Below are positions 52,215-62,500 of a stretch of DNA of 64,000 bases, one piece after another (the first letter of the stretch is position 1; each line of letters begins with the position of its first letter). Origin of the DNA: DATFVJ01 sp963727015 (GTDB lineage: Bacteria > Actinomycetota > Actinomycetes > Streptosporangiales > Streptosporangiaceae). The position numbers and the translations under genes were made by a program. The notes beneath the pieces are model-generated. The model was not told the origin of the DNA. It saw nothing but the letters and a program-made list of their open reading frames with translations, and searched no databases. Location of the stretch: NCBI GenBank assembly GCA_963727015.1, contig CAVSEV010000007.1, positions 62,001-126,000 on the forward strand, given 5' to 3'.

Positions 52215-53619
52215 GGCCGTTGTCGTGGGTGCTGGTCCGATCGGACTGGCCACTGCCATGCTGCTGGCACGAGACGGTTACGAGGTGACCGTCTTGGAGA
52301 AGGACGCCCAGCCTGTTCCGGTGTCGGCCGCCGACGCCTGGGACCGGTGGGACAGGAGCGGAGTCGCCCAGTTCCGCCAGGCCCACATCATGCAGGCGAA
52401 GTTCCGGCATCTGCTCGACGCCGAATTCCCCCAGGTCCGGAACCGGATCGAGGAGCTCGGCGGCCGGAGATTCAGCCTGATCAGCGTGCTGCCACCTTCG
52501 GTGGCCGACGCGCCTCGGCCAGGAGATGAGCGGTTTGAAACCCTCACGGGCCGCCGACCCGTCATCGAGTGCGCCTTCGCGCAACTCGCCGAGGACACCC
52601 CGGGTGTGAAAGTCCTGCGCGGAGTCGGCGCGACAGGACCGGTCACCGGACCTTCGGTCCGGCCCGGAGTCCCGCATGTCGGCGCAGTCCGCACCACCGA
52701 CGGCGCGGAGATCTCCGCCGACCTGGTGATCGACGCGATGGGCAGGCGCTCGAAGTTATGCGAATGGATCACCTCCGTCGGCGGCCGCCCGCCGCGCGAG
52801 GAGGCCTCTGACGCCGGTTTCGCCTACTACACCCGCCACTTCCGCTCCCGCGACGGCTCGCTGCCGGAGTTCCGCGGGCCGCTTTCCGCCACCATCGGAA
52901 CGATCCTGTGCCTCACCGTGCCCGCCGACAACAACACCTGGACCGTCGCCATCGCCGCCATGGCCGGGGACAAGCCACTAAAGGCGCTGCGGCACAACGC
53001 CACCTGGGAGCGGGTCGCATGCGCCATCCCCCACGTCGCCCACTGGCTCGACGGCGAACCGGTATGCGACGTGACCCCCATGGCCGGTGTCCTCGACCGG
53101 CGCCGCCAGGTCGTGGTTGATAACGAGCCGGCAGTCACCGGGCTGGTCCCGGTCGGAGACGCCTGGGCCTGCACCAACCCGACCGCCGGCCGCGGATTCT
53201 CGCTCGGCCTTGCTCACGCCGTCGCCCTGCGCGACGTGCTACGCGACGACCTGCACGATCCCGCCGAAGTCACCATGACCTTCGACCGGGTCACCGAGGA
53301 GACCCTCACCCCCTGGTACCGGGAACAGATCGACCGTGACTACCAGCGGGCCGCCGCGATCAAAGCCGCCATCGACGGGCGCCATCCCCACCACCTGGGC
53401 CATGACCCCAGACGACAGGTCCAGGCAGCCTTCCTCGCGGCCGCCAGCGCCGATCCGGACGTCGCGCGGGCCCTCATGGACGTGATGTCCTGCCTCTGCT
53501 TGCCCGATCAGGTCATGTCACGCCCGGGGCTACAGGAGAAGGTGGCCTCCTTCGTCCACGCCGACGTCCGGGCAACGCCCGGGCCGACGCGCTCCGAACT
53601 TCTCGCCCTTGCCAACTGA
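52204..53619 (+). CDS. FAD-dependent monooxygenase / oxidoreductase
   Basis: A 471-residue flavoprotein with the N-terminal GxGxxG motif (VVVGAGPIGLATAML, 6-20), the basic DG motif region (LVIDAMGRRSKL) and the GD motif (VPVGDAWACTNPTAGRGFSL), in the order of the PHBH-fold hydroxylase / geranylgeranyl reductase group. ATG 52204 overlaps the TetR stop. A small dimeric alpha-beta-barrel (ABM-like) protein follows, and such pairs are common in tailoring or quinone-detoxification operons. The substrate is unknown; co-control by TetR suggests an aromatic or antibiotic-like inducer. Confidence 0.88.
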   Translation: MTGRAVVVGAGPIGLATAMLLARDGYEVTVLEKDAQPVPVSAADAWDRWDRSGVAQFRQAHIMQAKFRHLLDAEFPQVRNRIEELGGRRFSLISVLPPSVADAPRPGDERFETLTGRRPVIECAFAQLAEDTPGVKVLRGVGATGPVTGPSVRPGVPHVGAVRTTDGAEISADLVIDAMGRRSKLCEWITSVGGRPPREEASDAGFAYYTRHFRSRDGSLPEFRGPLSATIGTILCLTVPADNNTWTVAIAAMAGDKPLKALRHNATWERVACAIPHVAHWLDGEPVCDVTPMAGVLDRRRQVVVDNEPAVTGLVPVGDAWACTNPTAGRGFSLGLAHAVALRDVLRDDLHDPAEVTMTFDRVTEETLTPWYREQIDRDYQRAAAIKAAIDGRHPHHLGHDPRRQVQAAFLAAASADPDVARALMDVMSCLCLPDQVMSRPGLQEKVASFVHADVRATPGPTRSELLALAN

Positions 53620-53686
53620 CGGCGGCGGGAAGCCACCGCCCTGCAGCTGAAGGCCCGATCGGCACCGCAGCGAAAGGAGTCCCCTG

Positions 53687-53980
53687 ATGGGGTTCATCCA
53701 GATCATCGAACTCAAGACCGACGACATCGACGGGGTCCGCAAGCTTCAAGACGACTACCGGCGCGCCACCGCAGGCAAGAACACGATCCGCGGCGAGATC
53801 CTCACCCAAGACCGCAACGATCCCCGGCGCTACTTCAACATCGTGTTCTTCGACTCCTACGAGTCCGCCATGCAGAATTACCATTTGCCCGAGACGCAAG
53901 CAGACTTCGAGAACTTCAAGCCCGTGCTCGTCGGCCCACCACTCTTCTACGACCTCGACGTGATCAACGACCGGCGCTGA
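53687..53980 (+). CDS. Small dimeric alpha-beta-barrel (ABM-like) protein
   Basis: A 97-residue protein: MGFIQIIELKTDDIDGVRKL, then RYFNIVFFDSYESAMQNYHL, a ferredoxin-like half-barrel as in antibiotic-biosynthesis monooxygenases. It has no recognised catalytic residues, so it may be a cofactor-free oxygenase or a substrate-shaping partner of the flavoprotein encoded 67 bp upstream. ATG 53687 follows GAAAGGAG. Same operon as the TetR and monooxygenase genes. Confidence 0.8.
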   Translation: MGFIQIIELKTDDIDGVRKLQDDYRRATAGKNTIRGEILTQDRNDPRRYFNIVFFDSYESAMQNYHLPETQADFENFKPVLVGPPLFYDLDVINDRR

Positions 53981-54306
53981 CCCGGCAAAGCGCGCAGACG
54001 ATCGGACGCAGCATGGCCGGGCCGTGCATGGCGGGCGAAGCGGCAGACCGGAACTGGCCGTTGACCCGCCTCGCTCTGGTGAACAAGCCCTCCCGCCGGG
54101 CCCGGGGCACCTCGCGTCGTGTGACATCAACCGATTCCGGCGTGTCGCTCGCCGTGCAGCGGCGGGCGCGTGGTCCATGCGCGCGCTAAGCGGGCGGGTC
54201 GCCCGGCGGTCCGGGTGGTGGCCCTTCCGGAAGGCGCTCCGCCGGGCGCCCGTCCTGGCCGCCTGCCCGGCATGATCCGCCAGGAACCAGGCAGGGGCCC
54301 GTCAGT
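53981..54306. other. Intergenic region before the 28-bp repeat array
   Basis: About 325 bp. Frames are Arg/Ala-rich on both strands; no gene or terminator is recognisable. Confidence 0.35.
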
Positions 54307-54408
54307 CACATTCGGGCCCGCTAACCAAAGCGAGCACATTCGGGCCCGCTAACTAAAGCGCGCACATTCGGGCCCGCTAACCACAGCGCGCACATTCGGG
54401 CCGTTACC
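54307..54408. repeat. 28-bp tandem repeat, 3.5 copies, upstream of the aminotransferase
   Basis: Units begin CACATTCGGGCCCGCTAACC at 54307, 54335, 54363 and 54391 (last partial). Period is exactly 28 bp with at most two changes per unit, and each contains the palindrome CGGGCCCG. They are contiguous, so this is not a CRISPR. The array ends 93 bp before the aminotransferase start. Confidence 0.85.
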
Positions 54409-54501
54409 CCGCAGCGCGGCGATCATGCCGACGCAAGGACTATTAGGGTGGGATTGGGCGCGCATGCGTGCGCGGCCGCGAAGGCCGGATGGAGGGTGCG
54501 G

Positions 54502-55743
54502 ATGACAGGTGACGCGGCCGAACTGGACGTCGACCCGCGCTGGCTGCGTGCCAAACCAGGCCTCAAGTGGCGGTCGGTCGGGCCCGGCGGGCTCGCGGCC
54601 TGGGTTGCCGATATGGACTTTCCGCCGCCCGGGGCGGTACGCGAGGCGCTCGCCGCCCTGGTGGCGGGCGGTGATCTCGGTTACCCCCAGTGGCTGCATA
54701 AGGCCGTGCCGCTGCGTGAGGCCTTCGCCGCCCGCATGGCCGGGCGCTTCGGCTGGTCGGTGGATCCGGCCGAGGTGCGCGAGTTCAGCGACATCATCCA
54801 GGGACTGCAGGCCGTGCTGCACGTCGCGACCGCGCCGGGCGACCCTGTCGCCATGCATCTGCCCGCGTACCGCCCGTTTCTCGAGACGCTCGCGGTGATG
54901 AACCGCCCCCTGGTCGAGATCCCAATGGAGCATTCCGCGTCCGGCTGGGGGTTCGATCCGGAGCGGTTCGCACGCGACGCCGCGGCGAGCGGCGCCCGGG
55001 CGATGATCCTGGTCAACCCGCACAACCCGACAGGCCGCTCGTTCGACAGGCACGAACTCGATTCGATGGCGGCGGTCGCGGCAACGCATGACCTGCTGGT
55101 TATCTCTGACGAGGTGCACGCGGACCTGACCTACCCGTCGCACGAGCACATACCATTCGCGTCGACTTCGGCGGCGGCGGCCGCGCGCACGGTGACCCTC
55201 ACCTCCGCTACCAAGGCGTTCAACCTGGCGGGCATCAGGTGCGCGGTGGCGCATGTGGGATCGCCCGCCGTCCGCCGTGCATTCGCGGCACTGCCGCCCG
55301 AGTTGTTCGGTGTCGCGAACGTGCCAGGGGTGACAGCGACCCTGGCCGCGTGGCGCGACGGTGGGCCATGGCTGTCGGCCGTGCTCGACCGGCTGGAGCA
55401 GAACCGCCGGATGATCGGCAAGATGCTCCGGCCGCTGGGTATCGGCTACGCCCCCCCAGACGCGACCTATCTTGCCTGGCTGGACTGCCGTGATCTTGGC
55501 CTGGACGGCGATCCTGCGGCATTCTTCCTGGACCGGGCGAACGTCAAGCTGAGTCCGGGTTCTGACTTCGTGGAGTTCCGCGGCGCCCTGGCGGCCCGTC
55601 CGGAGCCCAGTGATCACGGCTTGCCGCGAACGCACGTCAGCCAGGCCGGCGGGGGCGGCTTCGTGCGGCTCAACTTCGCCACCTCGGGCGCGGTCCTCAC
55701 CGAGATCTGCGACCGGATGAGCGCGGCCCTGAGCAACGGCTGA
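54502..55743 (+). CDS. MalY/PatB-type PLP aminotransferase (cystathionine beta-lyase-like)
   Basis: A 413-residue fold-type I PLP enzyme with AAWVADMDFPPPGAV (family start, 32-46), NPHNPTG (172-178), SDEVHADL (202-209) and the PLP-binding lysine in TSATKAFNLAG (Lys238). The WVADMDF start and the position of these motifs place it with MalY/PatB, which act as C-S lyases; MalY in E. coli also regulates maltose genes. Near the C-terminus the Arg-containing region (VRLNFATSGAVL) follows a Pro/Gly-rich insertion of about 25 residues (LAARPEPSDHGLPRTHVSQA). ATG 54502 has TGGAGGGTG upstream. Monocistronic; a 28-bp repeat array precedes it. Confidence 0.88.
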   Translation: MTGDAAELDVDPRWLRAKPGLKWRSVGPGGLAAWVADMDFPPPGAVREALAALVAGGDLGYPQWLHKAVPLREAFAARMAGRFGWSVDPAEVREFSDIIQGLQAVLHVATAPGDPVAMHLPAYRPFLETLAVMNRPLVEIPMEHSASGWGFDPERFARDAAASGARAMILVNPHNPTGRSFDRHELDSMAAVAATHDLLVISDEVHADLTYPSHEHIPFASTSAAAAARTVTLTSATKAFNLAGIRCAVAHVGSPAVRRAFAALPPELFGVANVPGVTATLAAWRDGGPWLSAVLDRLEQNRRMIGKMLRPLGIGYAPPDATYLAWLDCRDLGLDGDPAAFFLDRANVKLSPGSDFVEFRGALAARPEPSDHGLPRTHVSQAGGGGFVRLNFATSGAVLTEICDRMSAALSNG

Positions 55744-55767
55744 GCCACCGGATGAGAGGATCGCGCC

Positions 55768-56482
55768 ATGGTGGCGACGGAAGTGTATCTGGAGTCGGGG
55801 AAGAAGCGCGTTTTCGCCTGCGCGTTCGACTGGCCTGGCTGGTGCCGCAGCGGCAAGGGTGAGGAAGCCGCGCTCGAGACGCTGGCGGCGTACGCCCCCA
55901 GGTACGCATCCGTGGTGGCGCTCGCCGACTTTGACGCGGCCGGTTTCGAGGACAGCGCAGGTGACGCGGCGAGGCGCACACGCCTTCGAGGCAGCACACG
56001 CCTTCGAGGCAGCACATACCTTCGAGGTAAAGGAGCGGTTGGCAGGGAACGCGACCACTGACTTCGGCGCGCCCGGCGCGTTCGCTGCGGCCGACTCCGA
56101 GCCGCTGACCAAGGAGCAGGCGGGCCAGTCCACGGCGCTGCTGCGCGCCTCGTGGGCATATTTCGACCGCGTGGTCGCGAACGCGCCGGCCGGGTTGCGC
56201 AAGGGGCCGCGCGGCGGCGGCCGGGACCGCGACAAGATTGCCGCCCACGTCCTCGGCGCGGAGACTGCCTACGCCCGCAAGGTCGGGGTCAAGCTCCGTG
56301 AGCCCGCGATCAGTGACGCGGGCGCGATCGAGGCGCATCGGGACGCCATCGCGGCGGTACTCGAGACGCCGTCTGACGGGACCCTGCCCGTCCCCATGGG
56401 CTGGCCGGTGCGATACGCGATCCGCCGGCTCGCCTGGCACGTCCTCGACCACGCGTGGGAGATCGAGGATCGCTCCGGCTAG
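55768..56482 (+). CDS. Conserved hypothetical protein, frameshifted at an 18-bp repeat
   Basis: The first frame (ATG 55768) encodes VATEVYLESGKKRVFACAFD, then WPGWCRSGKGEEAALETLAA to about residue 68. The frame then moves at 55960-55976, and the other frame encodes AHAFEAAHAFEAAHTFEVKE, RLAGNATTDFGAPGAFAAAD and HVLGAETAYARKVGVKLREP to TAG at 56480-56482. The second part, with HVLGAE and HVLDHAWEIE, looks like a DinB-type helical bundle. Three 18-bp repeats (AHAFEA) lie at the join (55976-56029), so slippage or an assembly error is likely. The reading as one gene is mine. Confidence 0.65.
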
Positions 56483-56528
56483 CGCACGAAACATGCGCTG
56501 GGCAGGCACCCCTACGGTTTCGCTGCGG

Positions 56529-59500
56529 CTACGGATTCGCCGCGGCGATGTAGTCGAGGGTGCCTGTGTAGGCGCCGGGCGCGACAAAGGGCACATCCAC
56601 CGCGTAGTCGTTGCTGATCAGATCCCCGCCTTGCGCCGAAGGCCCGCCCTGGTTGTGGACGAGCACCGGGGCCGCGAGCGACTGGTACGTGGTCTGGCCT
56701 GTTTCTCGCACGTCCACGTCGCTCATCGAAATGGTGTCTGGGGTGCCGGGCGAGGTGAGATCCGGGGCCGCGGCCTGGACCGTCACCTGGTAGCCGGCCG
56801 GGCTGTTCGTGGTGACCGTCATGGTCACCGCACCGTCTTGCGCCGCGACTGTGTCCGGCGGCCCGCTGAGGGCGAAGCCGCTGGTCAGGTCGCTGAGCGC
56901 GATGGTCTGGGCCTGCACGGCCACGGTGGCCGTGCACGCCGGGTCGGTGGAGCCTGGCTCGCAGTTACTACCCGGCGCGGTCGTGCTGACCGTGTTCGTG
57001 AGGGTGGTATTGCCGGTGTCCGCGCCATTGGTGGTGACGGAGTAGGTGATCACCGCAGACGTGTTGACCCGCAGATCGCCGGTCCAGGTGATCGTCGAGT
57101 CGGAAAAGGACACGGTGCCGCTGCTGGCGGAGGCGTTTGCGTTGTAGGCGGCGGCGTCGAGCACACCCGGGAGCGGGTCGCTGATGGTCGCCGCGCTATA
57201 CGGCACCTGCCCGGTGTTGTCCACGACGATCGAGTAGCTGACGATCTCACCAGCGACCACCTGACTGGAACTTGCCGTCTTGGTAATCGTGAGGGCAGGG
57301 ATCAGCACCGTGACGGTGGCGGTGCAGCGGGGGTCGGTGGTGCCGGTCCCGCTGGGGGTGGGGCAATTGCTGCCCGGGGTCGCGGACGTCACGGTGTTGG
57401 TGAGGGTTTTGTCGCCGGTGGTGTCGGGGTTGTCGATGGTGACGGTGTAGGTGATGGTGACGGTGGCGGCGAGCGCGAGGTCGCCGGTCCAGGACAGGGT
57501 CTGGCTGGTGTAGCCGAGGGTGCCGGTGGCGGCGGGGGTGGTGGCGGCGTCGCCGTTGTAGGTGGCGTCGTCCAGGACGCCGGCCAGCGGGTCGGTGAGG
57601 GCCGCGCCGGTGTAGGGGGTCTGGCCGGTGTTGGTGACGGTGATGGTGTAGGTGATGGTGGCGCCGGGCACGGCGGTGGCGGCGCTGGCGGTTTTGGTGA
57701 TGGTCAGGGCGGGGGTCAGGACCGGGATGGTGATGCGGCAGCTTGTGCTGGTGGTGCCGGGCGGGCAGGTGGCGCCGGGCGCTGTTGAGGTGACGGTGTT
57801 GATGACGATCTTGTCGCCGTCCTGGTCGTTCCCGTTGACGGTGACGTTGTAGGTGATGGTGGCGCGGGCGCCGGGGGCGAGGTCACCGGTCCAGGTCAGG
57901 GTGAGGGCGGCAGGGTCGTAGGTGAGGGTGCCGCTGGTTTTGGTGGCGGTGCCGTCGTTGTCGTAGCTGGCGTCGCCGGCCATCTGGGTGAAGGAGTCGG
58001 TGACGGTGGCGCCGGTGTAGGGGGCCGTGCCGGTGTTGGTGACCGTGATGGTGTAGCCGATGGTCGCGCCGGGGGTGGTGCTGGTGGTGCTGGCGGTCTT
58101 GACGATCGCCAGCGCCGGGATCAGGACGGTGGTGACGGGGGTGCAGGCCGGGACGGTTCCGCCGGGCGGGCAGTTGTTTCCCGGCGCGCTGGAGACGGCG
58201 GTGGCGCTGAGCGTCTTGTTGCCGGTGTCTGGGTTGTTGACGGTGACCGATGATGTCACGGTGACGGTGCCGCCGACCGGGATGTCCCCGGTCCACACTG
58301 CCCCGGTGGTGCCGGCGGACAGGGTGCCGGAGGTGGCGGTGGCGTCGCCGTTGCCGGTGGCGTCGTCGGCGATGCCGGTGGCGTCGGTGGCGACGCTGAT
58401 CCCGTAGTACGGCGTCGTGCCGGTGTTGTGCAAGATCGCGGTGTAGCGGACGACGCCGCCCGGTGTCGTCGAACTCACGTTGGCGGTGAAACTTATGCTC
58501 AGCTGCGACACCGTCACCGTCGCGGTGCAGCGGGGGTCGGTGGTGCCGGTCCCGCTGGGGGTGGGGCAATTGCTGCCCGGGGTCGCGGACGTCACGGTGT
58601 TGGTGAGGGTTTTGTCGCCGGTGGTGTCGGGGTTGTCGATGGTGACGGTGTAGGTGATGGTGACGGTGGCGGCGAGCGCGAGGTCGCCGGTCCAGGACAG
58701 GGTCTGGCTGGTGTAGCCGAGGGTGCCGGTGGCGGCGGGGGTGGTGGCGGCGTCGCCGTTGTAGGTGGCGTCGTCCAGGACGCCGGCCAGCGGGTCGGTG
58801 AGGGCCGCGCCGGTGTAGGGGGTCTGGCCGGTGTTGGTGACGGTGATGGTGTAGGTGATGGTGGCGCCGGGCACGGCGGTGGCGGCGCTGGCGGTTTTGG
58901 TGATGGTCAGGGCGGGGGTCAGGACCGGGATGGTGATGCGGCAGCTTGTGCTGGTGGTGCCGGGCGGGCAGGTGGCGCCGGGCGCTGTTGAGGTGACGGT
59001 GTTGATGACGATCTTGTCGCCGTCCTGGTCGTTCCCGTTGACGGTGACGTTGTAGGTGATGGTGGCGCGGGCGCCGGGGGCGAGGTCACCGGTCCAGGTC
59101 AGGGTGAGGGCGGCAGGGTCGTAGGTGAGGGTGCCGCTGGTTTTGGTGGCGGTGCCGTCGTTGTCGTAGCTGGCGTCGCCGGCCATCTGGGTGAAGGAGT
59201 CGGTGACGGTGGCGCCGGTGTAGGGGGCCGTGCCGGTGTTGGTGACCGTGATGGTGTAGCCGATGGTCGCGCCGGGGGTGGTGCTGGTGGTGCTGGCGGT
59301 CTTGACGATCGCCAGCGCCGGGATCAGGACGGTGGTGACGGGGGTGCAGGCCGGGACGGTTCCGCCGGGCGGGCAGTTGTTTCCCGGCGCGCTGGAGACG
59401 GCGGTGGCGCTGAGCGTCTTGTTGCCGGTGTCTGGGTTGTTGACGGTGACCGATGATGTCACGGTGACGGTGCCGCCGACCGGGATGTCCCCGGTCCACA

Positions 59501-62500
59501 CTGCCCCGGTGGTGCCGGCGGACAGGGTGCCGGAGGTGGCGGTGGCGTCGCCGTTGCCGGTGGCGTCGTCGGCGATGCCGGTGGCGTCGGTGGCGACGCT
59601 GATCCCGTAGTACGGCGTCGTGCCGGTGTTGTGCAAGATCGCGGTGTAGCGGACGACGCCGCCCGGTGTCGTCGAACTCACGTTGGCGGTGAAACTTATG
59701 CTCAGCTGCGACACCGTCACCGTCGCGGTGCAGCGGGGATCCGTTCCGCCGGTGACGGGGCAGTTGCTATTCGGCGACGTCGAGGTGACCGTGTTGGTCA
59801 GGACCCTGTCGCCGGTGGTGTCGGGGTTGTCGACGGTCACCGAGTAGGTGATGGTCACCGATCCGGCAGCTGGGACATCGCCGGTCCAGGACAGGGTCTG
59901 GCTGGCGTAGCTGAGGGTGCCCGTGCCGGTGGGCGTGATGGCGGCGTCGCCGTTGTAGGCGGCGTCGTCCAGGACACCCGCCAGTGGGTCGGTGAACGTC
60001 GCCCCGGCATAAGGCACGTCGCCCGAGTTGGCGGCGGTGACGGTGTAATGCACCACGCCGCCTGCGGGGACCGAGGCCATGTCCGCGGTCTTGGTGATCG
60101 TCAGCGTTGCCGGCTTAGCCACGGTGACGGTGGCGGTGCAGCGGGGGTCGGTTCCGCCGGTGGTGGGGCAATTGCTGCCCGGGGTCGCGGACGTCACGGT
60201 GTTGGTGAGGGTTTTGTCGCCGGTGGTGTCGGGGTTGTCGATGGTGACGGTGTAGGTGATGGTGACGGTGGCGGCGAGCGCGAGGTTGCCGGTCCAGGAC
60301 AGGGTCTGGCTGGCGTAGCCGAGGGTGCCGGTGGCGGCGGGGGTGGTGGCGGCGTCGCCGTTGTAGGTGGCGTCGTCCAGGACGCCGGCCAGCGGGTCGG
60401 TGAGGGCCGCGCCGGTGTAGGGGGTCTGGCCGGTGTTGGTGACGGTGATGGTGTAGGTGATGGTGGCGCCGGGCACGGCGGTGGCGGCGCTGGCGGTTTT
60501 GGTGATGGTCAGGGCGGGGGTCAGGACCGGGATGGTGATGCGGCAGCTTGTGCTGGTGGTGCCGGGCGGGCAGGTGGCGCCGGGCGCTGTTGAGGTGACG
60601 GTGTTGATGACGAGCTTGTCGCCGGTGTCGGGGTTGCTGACGGTGACGTTGTAGGTGATGGTGGCGCGGGCGCCGGGGGCGAGGTCACCGGTCCAGGTCA
60701 GGGTGAGGGCGGCAGGGTCGTAGGTGAGGGTGCCGCTGGTTTTGGTGGCGGTGCCGTCGTTGTCGTAGCTGGCGTCGTCGGCCATCTGGGTGAAGGAGTC
60801 GGTGACGGTGGCGCCGGTGTAGGGGGCCGTGCCGGTGTTGGTGACCGTGATGGTGTAGCCGATGGTCGCGCCGGGGGTGGTGCTGGTGGTGCTGGCGGTC
60901 TTGACGATGGTCAGGGCGGGCGTCAGCACCTGCACGGTGGCGGTGCAGGCGGGGTCGGTGGAACCGGCCGGGCAGTTGCTTCCCGGCGCGGTCGAGGTGA
61001 GGGTGCTGGTCATCGTCTTGTTGCCGGGATCGGGGCTTTTCACCGTCACGGTGCCGGTGACGGTGACGGTGCCGCCGACCGGGATGTCCCCGGTCCAGGT
61101 GATGCCGGTGCCGGTCAGGGTCAGCTGACCGGCGGTGGCGCCGTTCTGGTCGGTGGCGGTCTGGTCGCCGTTGGGGACCGCGTCGTCGAGCACGTCGGTG
61201 ATGTCGCTGGCGATAGTGATCCCGGTGTAGGGGACACGGCCGGTGTTGTGGAAGGTCGCGGTGTAACGGACGATGCCGCCGGGTGTGGCCGTGGCGACGT
61301 TGGCGGTGTTGGTGATGGCGAGCCCGGCCACGGTGACGGTGGCGGTGCAGCGGGGGTCGGTTCCGCTGGTGGTGGGGCAATTGCTGCCCGGGGTCGCGGA
61401 CGTCACCGTGTTGGTCAGGGTGCCGTCGCCGGTGTCCGGCTTCTTGACCGTCACCGAGTAGGTGATGGTGACGGTGGCGGCGAGCGCGAGGTTGCCGGTC
61501 CAGGACAGGGTCTGGCTGGTGTAGCTGAGGGTGCCGGTGGCGGCGGGGGTGGTGGCGGCGTCGCCGTTGTAGGTGGCGTCGTCCAGGACGCCGGCCAGCG
61601 GGTCGGTGAGGGCCGCGCCGGTGTAGGGGGTCTGGCCGGTGTTGGTCACGGTGATGGTGTAGGTGATGGTGGCGCCGGGCACGGCGGTGGCGGCGCTGGC
61701 GGTTTTGGTGATGGTCAGGGCGGGGGTCAGGACCGGGATGGTGATGCGGCAGCTTGTGCTGGTGGTGCCGGGCGGGCAGGTGGTGCCGGGCGCTGTTGAG
61801 GTGACGGTGTTGATGACGAGCTTGTCGCCGGTGTCGGGGTTGCTGACGGTGACGTTGTAGGTGATGGTGGCGCGGGCGCCGGGGGCGAGGTCACCGGTCC
61901 AGGTCAGGGTGAGGGCGGCAGGGTCGTAGGTGAGGGTGCCGCTGGTTTTGGTGGCGGTGCCGTCGTTGTCGTAGCTGGCGTCGTCGGCCATCTGGGTGAA
62001 GGAGTCGGTGACGGTGGCGCCGGTGTAGGGGGCCGTGCCGGTGTTGGTGACCGTGATGGTGTAGCCGATGGTCGCGCCGGGGGTGGTGCTGGTGGTGCTG
62101 GCGGTCTTGACGATGGTCAGGGCGGGCGTCAGCACCTGCACGGTGGCGGTGCAGGCGGGGTCGGTGGAACCGGCCGGGCAGTTGCTTCCCGGCGCGGTCG
62201 AGGTGAGGGTGCTGGTCATCGTCTTGTTGCCGGGATCGGGGCTTTTCACCGTCACGGTGCCGGTGACGGTGACGGTGCCGCCGACCGGGATGTCCCCGGT
62301 CCAGGTGATGCCGGTGCCGGTCAGGGTCAGCTGACCGGCGGTGGCGCCGTTCTGGTCGGTGGCGGTCTGGTCGCCGTTGGGGACCGTGTCGTCGAGCACG
62401 TCGGTGATGTCGCTGGCGATAGTGATCCCGGTGTAGGGGACACGGCCGGTGTTGTGGAAGGTCGCGGTGTAACGGACGATGCCGCCGGGTGTGGCCGTGG

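Noticed and set aside
54307..54408. CRISPR array
   Set aside because: The 28-bp units are contiguous with no unique spacers, and no cas genes are nearby.
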